Part shown: positions 62,090 through 64,000 of the stretch, piece after piece | How positions within the stretch are numbered: the first letter of the stretch is position 1 | Layout of the letters: the number at the start of each line of letters is the position of its first letter | From: Ochrobactrum sp. CGA5 | GTDB lineage: Bacteria > Pseudomonadota > Alphaproteobacteria > Rhizobiales > Rhizobiaceae | DNA: 64,000 nt | NCBI RefSeq assembly: GCF_006345815.1 | Contig: NZ_VCIG01000002.1 | Coordinates: forward strand, 49,382 to 113,381 | Reading direction: 5' to 3' | Program-made: the position numbers and the translations under genes | Notes under the pieces: model-generated | Database searches by the model: none | Told to the model about the DNA's origin: nothing | The model's input: the letters and a program-made list of their open reading frames with translations, nothing else

Positions 62090-62262
62090 TGACTACACTT
62101 GGTTACTTTCTGTTCGGCGTTGCCGTGGTGTGGTGGTGGAGTCCCAGAAGGCTTGGTCAATGGCTCCGCTCGGTAGCTGATGGGTTCGGCCCGATCAACA
62201 TCAACATCAATCGAAATATCTATTTGCAACCGAAACAAGGGGATGAAGATGCGCATTCCTGA
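62089..62262 (+). CDS. Small membrane-anchored phage protein (57 aa)
   Basis: Begins MTTLGYFLFGVAVVWWWSPR, with one short hydrophobic segment followed by basic residues, so N-terminally anchored. Starts at the stop codon of the ParB-like gene (TGATG). No family recognised. Confidence 0.55.
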   Translation: MTTLGYFLFGVAVVWWWSPRRLGQWLRSVADGFGPINININRNIYLQPKQGDEDAHS

Positions 62263-62515
62263 AATCCAGACTCGTCTCAAGCAAATCGCCGTCGAAACGG
62301 GCAACGCTGAAATTGAGCGGCTAGCAGGCCAGTTATCGCGTCGTCGCCCGCGCAAGGTCGCAGAGAAAGTGAGCCGACCGATAACGCCAGAACTTCGCGA
62401 AGAAATTCGAGCATATGCTCGCGAAAACCCTGAATTGGCGCAAACCCAGATCGGTAAGACGTTCAACGTCAATCAAGGCCGAGTGTCCGAAGCCTTGCGA
62501 GGCTTCCGCCGATGA
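62243..62515 (+). CDS. Small phage DNA-binding protein (90 aa)
   Basis: Begins MKMRIPEIQTRLKQIAVETG; the C-terminal part has ELAQTQIGKTFNVNQGRVSE, a recognisable helix-turn-helix with the pattern of IGK-x-F-N-V-N-x-G-x-V-S. ATG 62243 is preceded by AGGGG. Overlaps the preceding gene by 20 bases. Confidence 0.6.
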   Translation: MKMRIPEIQTRLKQIAVETGNAEIERLAGQLSRRRPRKVAEKVSRPITPELREEIRAYARENPELAQTQIGKTFNVNQGRVSEALRGFRR

Positions 62516-62637
62516 ATGTTTTTTCGCGCATCCGTGGTTGGTGGTGGCTTTATCGGATCAAGCGCCACATCGCCAAGTCCAAGAAGGCACCGGGCCGCGC
62601 TCATCGTGTGTGGCTGGAGAAAAGGACAGCGCTATGA
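62512..62637 (+). CDS. Small basic phage protein (41 aa)
   Basis: Begins MNVFSRIRGWWWLYRIKRHI, basic and tryptophan-rich. Overlaps the HTH gene stop and the next gene start by ATGA. Ribosome-coupling overlaps support it; no function assigned. Confidence 0.5.
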   Translation: MNVFSRIRGWWWLYRIKRHIAKSKKAPGRAHRVWLEKRTAL

Positions 62638-62924
62638 GTGAACAGCAATACTTAAAAACGTCCTACGACGATAACCCAATCATGTACGGCGCGTTTGTTG
62701 GCTGTGTGAGTTGGGCGCTTGGGAACCCAGAAATCATCGCTTCATATCGCGAGGAAACTGGCGACCAGTTCCAACCGCCCAAGAATGCGATTGAAGCAAG
62801 CATCGATAAAGCCACCGGCAACGATTTGGCGTTTTTGCAGCGTTTCTCGGACTGGGTAGAGGTCAATTTGTTCGGTACGCCAGCACAGGTATTCGGAAGC
62901 GATGACCACGGCGCGATGAGGTAA
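62634..62924 (+). CDS. Phage protein, unknown (96 aa)
   Basis: Begins MSEQQYLKTSYDDNPIMYGA. Soluble and acidic. Start overlaps the previous stop. No family recognised; it is 5 bases upstream of the NusG-like gene. Confidence 0.6.
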   Translation: MSEQQYLKTSYDDNPIMYGAFVGCVSWALGNPEIIASYREETGDQFQPPKNAIEASIDKATGNDLAFLQRFSDWVEVNLFGTPAQVFGSDDHGAMR

Positions 62925-62929
62925 AAGAC

Positions 62930-63511
62930 ATGGCAGCAACATCGATCAGCAAACACAAAGATTGGTACGTGATCCGCACAAACATCAAGTGCGAGGAAAA
63001 GGCTGCGACCAATCTTCGCCTCGCGGGATATGAAGCTTATCTGCCGCGCCAGCGCGTCGAGTTCATCCATAAAAGAACGCGGGCGAGGGTGGAGAAGGAG
63101 CGTCCACTTATGCAGCGCTACCTATTCGTTGCCCAAGAAAGGAATAACCCAGATTGGTTCAGGTTGCGCCGCTGTGAGGGCGTGGAGCGGGTTCTTGAAT
63201 GCGGCGGTTCATATGTCCGCGTATCTGCCGACGCCGTTGAAGCCTTGTTTTTGGCTGAACGCGATATGCAATTCGATGATACGAAAGCGGCTCGCATCTA
63301 TCGGGAAGAAGAAGCCAGAACAAAGAAGGCGACAGCAAAGCTGAAGTTCAGCAAAGGGCAGAGCGTTTCAATGGTGCGCGGGCCTTTTATCGACATAACC
63401 GGCGTCGTGGAAGAAGTCACCAGTTCCGGCAAAATCAAGGTACTGCTGAACGCCCTGAACAGCTTTGTACCTATCGAAGTAGGATTTGATGACATATCCC
63501 CAGCAGCGTAA
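62930..63511 (+). CDS. NusG-like transcription antitermination factor (phage)
   Basis: A 193-residue NusG paralogue. The N-terminal NGN domain reads WYVIRTNIKCEEKAATNLRL then GYEAYLPRQRVEF and RYLFVAQE; the C-terminal KOW domain is SKGQSVSMVRGPFIDITGVV. It is longer in the linker than housekeeping NusG (a Lys/Arg/Glu-rich helix at about 115-145). Position at the end of the early region suggests it lets RNA polymerase read through into late genes, a role like lambda Q; the mechanism is inferred. Confidence 0.8.
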   Translation: MAATSISKHKDWYVIRTNIKCEEKAATNLRLAGYEAYLPRQRVEFIHKRTRARVEKERPLMQRYLFVAQERNNPDWFRLRRCEGVERVLECGGSYVRVSADAVEALFLAERDMQFDDTKAARIYREEEARTKKATAKLKFSKGQSVSMVRGPFIDITGVVEEVTSSGKIKVLLNALNSFVPIEVGFDDISPAA

Positions 63512-63665
63512 AAAAGCGCTTTGCGCTTTACCACGAAATCAGGTATACACGCAATCGGATGATTTGATGTTCAGATGCGGACCTCGCTAGAGGGAATACT
63601 CGCCGGTCAAACCCAGCCGAGCCATAAGCGCATCGGTGCAGTATGGATTTTCATGTCCATAGTTC

Positions 63666-63690
63666 AGCGGCCTTGAGCCGCTTTTTCCTT
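63666..63690 (+). terminator. Rho-independent terminator before the phage tRNA
   Basis: AGCGGC, loop CTTGA, GCCGCT followed by a TTTTCCTTTT run. It lies between the NusG-like gene and the tRNA and would be a natural target for antitermination. Confidence 0.65.
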
Positions 63691-63693
63691 TTC

Positions 63694-63768
63694 AGCAGTG
63701 TGGAGCACCGGTAGCTCATCTGGTTCATACCCAGAAGGAAGCGGGTTCAATTCCCGCCACTGCAACCA
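63694..63768 (+). tRNA. tRNA with CAU anticodon (Met, or Ile2 if modified), phage-borne
   Basis: A cloverleaf can be drawn: acceptor pairs GCAGTG/CACTGC (first pair A-A mismatched), D stem GAGC/GCTC with GG in the loop, anticodon stem TCTGG/CCAGA with loop TTCATAC (anticodon CAT), variable AGGAA, T stem GCGGG/CCCGC with loop TTCAATT, and encoded CCA (63766-63768). It lacks the three GC pairs of an initiator anticodon stem. Several coliphage-like prophages carry such tRNAs near late genes. Confidence 0.8.
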
Positions 63769-63856
63769 GTTACTAACCTGTCGCGCGTCGGCAGGCTCAA
63801 GGCAGGAATGCCTTGCTTATTTGCCTACGGTTTCGGGATGGCACTGCAACAATCCT

Positions 63857-64000
63857 TGAATAGCCCCGAGTTTTGTAGACACCCTCGGGTTAGGTTCTCT
63901 GCTGCTTCTCGAACTCGACGGGCGACAGCATCCCGTTTCTGACGTGCTTGCGTTTCGGGTTGTAGAACATTTCGATGTAGTCGAACACGTCCTGGCGAGC
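63857..64000. mobile_element. Edge of a second IS3-family element (truncated by the window)
   Basis: A terminal-repeat-like sequence begins near 63862 (TAGCCCCGAGTTTTGTAGAC) and is followed on the minus strand by the end of an OrfB. The rest lies outside the window. The target may be the prophage late region just after the tRNA. Confidence 0.7.
63890..64000 (-). CDS. IS3-family transposase OrfB, C-terminal 36 residues
   Basis: Reads ARQDVFDYIEMFYNPKRKHV then RNGMLSPVEFEKQQ to a TAA stop. This DYIE-x-FYNP-K-R pattern is the conserved end of IS3-family transposases. Partial at the window edge, so integrity is unknown. Confidence 0.75.
   Translation of the reverse strand, partial: ARQDVFDYIEMFYNPKRKHVRNGMLSPVEFEKQQRT

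Noticed and set aside
63518..63536. Terminator after the NusG-like gene
   Set aside because: The AAGCGC/GCGCTT hairpin has a T run only on the minus strand, where no gene ends; the stronger hairpin at 63666-63690 is used instead.
1..64000. CRISPR array
   Set aside because: No series of regularly spaced identical repeats was seen in any part of the window.

Overview
Organism: the window looks like an alphaproteobacterium of the Brucellaceae (Brucella/Ochrobactrum-like). The evidence is a rhizobial-type glycerol ABC operon in glpSTPQUV order, an oxidoreductase that I recall as very close to the Brucella abortus DXR-like enzyme DRL, and moderate GC with rhizobial-type gene content. No database search was possible, so every family name rests on recognised motifs and gene order. 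The mix of catabolic cassettes, IS elements, decayed genes and a prophage suggests a secondary replicon or an accessory part of a chromosome.

Layout. (1) 1-3.7 kb: end of an ABC permease, then an HpaI-type aldolase, a nitrilase-family amidase, an RraA-type aldolase and a LysR regulator. (2) 3.8-10.3 kb, minus strand: glpS-glpT-glpP-glpQ-glpU-glpV for glycerol uptake, with two possible microproteins downstream. (3) 10.4-12.2 kb: gene-poor and decayed, with remnants of a peptide ABC transporter and an M24 peptidase. (4) 12.3-26.5 kb: the most interesting locus. It has a galactitol-type PTS (EIIA, EIIB, EIIC), a glucitol-type PTS (SrlA, SrlE, SrlB plus GutM), an HPr-EI fusion, a SorC regulator, a DRL-like reductoisomerase and an acetoin-dehydrogenase-type E1alpha/E1beta/E2. 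I infer a catabolic route: PTS uptake and phosphorylation of 2-C-methylerythritol (or a related methyl-branched or deoxy polyol), DRL run backwards to 1-deoxyxylulose 5-phosphate, then thiamine-dependent cleavage to acetyl-CoA and glyceraldehyde 3-phosphate. (5) 26.6-36.3 kb: an unknown protein, a tail-specific protease, a DMT permease, a TerC protein, two DUF1254/DUF1214 exported proteins and an outer-membrane beta-barrel protein. (6) 36.5-50 kb: a Crp/Fnr regulator, an OmpR-type two-component system, a broken IS3-family element, a polysaccharide deacetylase, a glycosyltransferase, an RND efflux pair and an ABC exporter.

(7) 50.9 kb to the end: left part of an integrated prophage or phage-like island. 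It starts at a truncated tRNA 3' end (the likely attachment site) next to a tyrosine integrase. It carries a Rha-like protein, divergent ribbon-helix-helix genes, a CI/Cro-like switch, tandem replication paralogues, a primase-helicase, a ParB-like protein, a NusG-like antiterminator and a tRNA with a CAU anticodon. The window ends inside another IS3-family element.

How the parts work together: regions 2 and 4 both import small polyols, one by ABC transport and one by PTS, and feed triose-phosphate metabolism. Region 6 is envelope and drug-efflux related. Region 7 is horizontally acquired and follows its own lysogeny logic.
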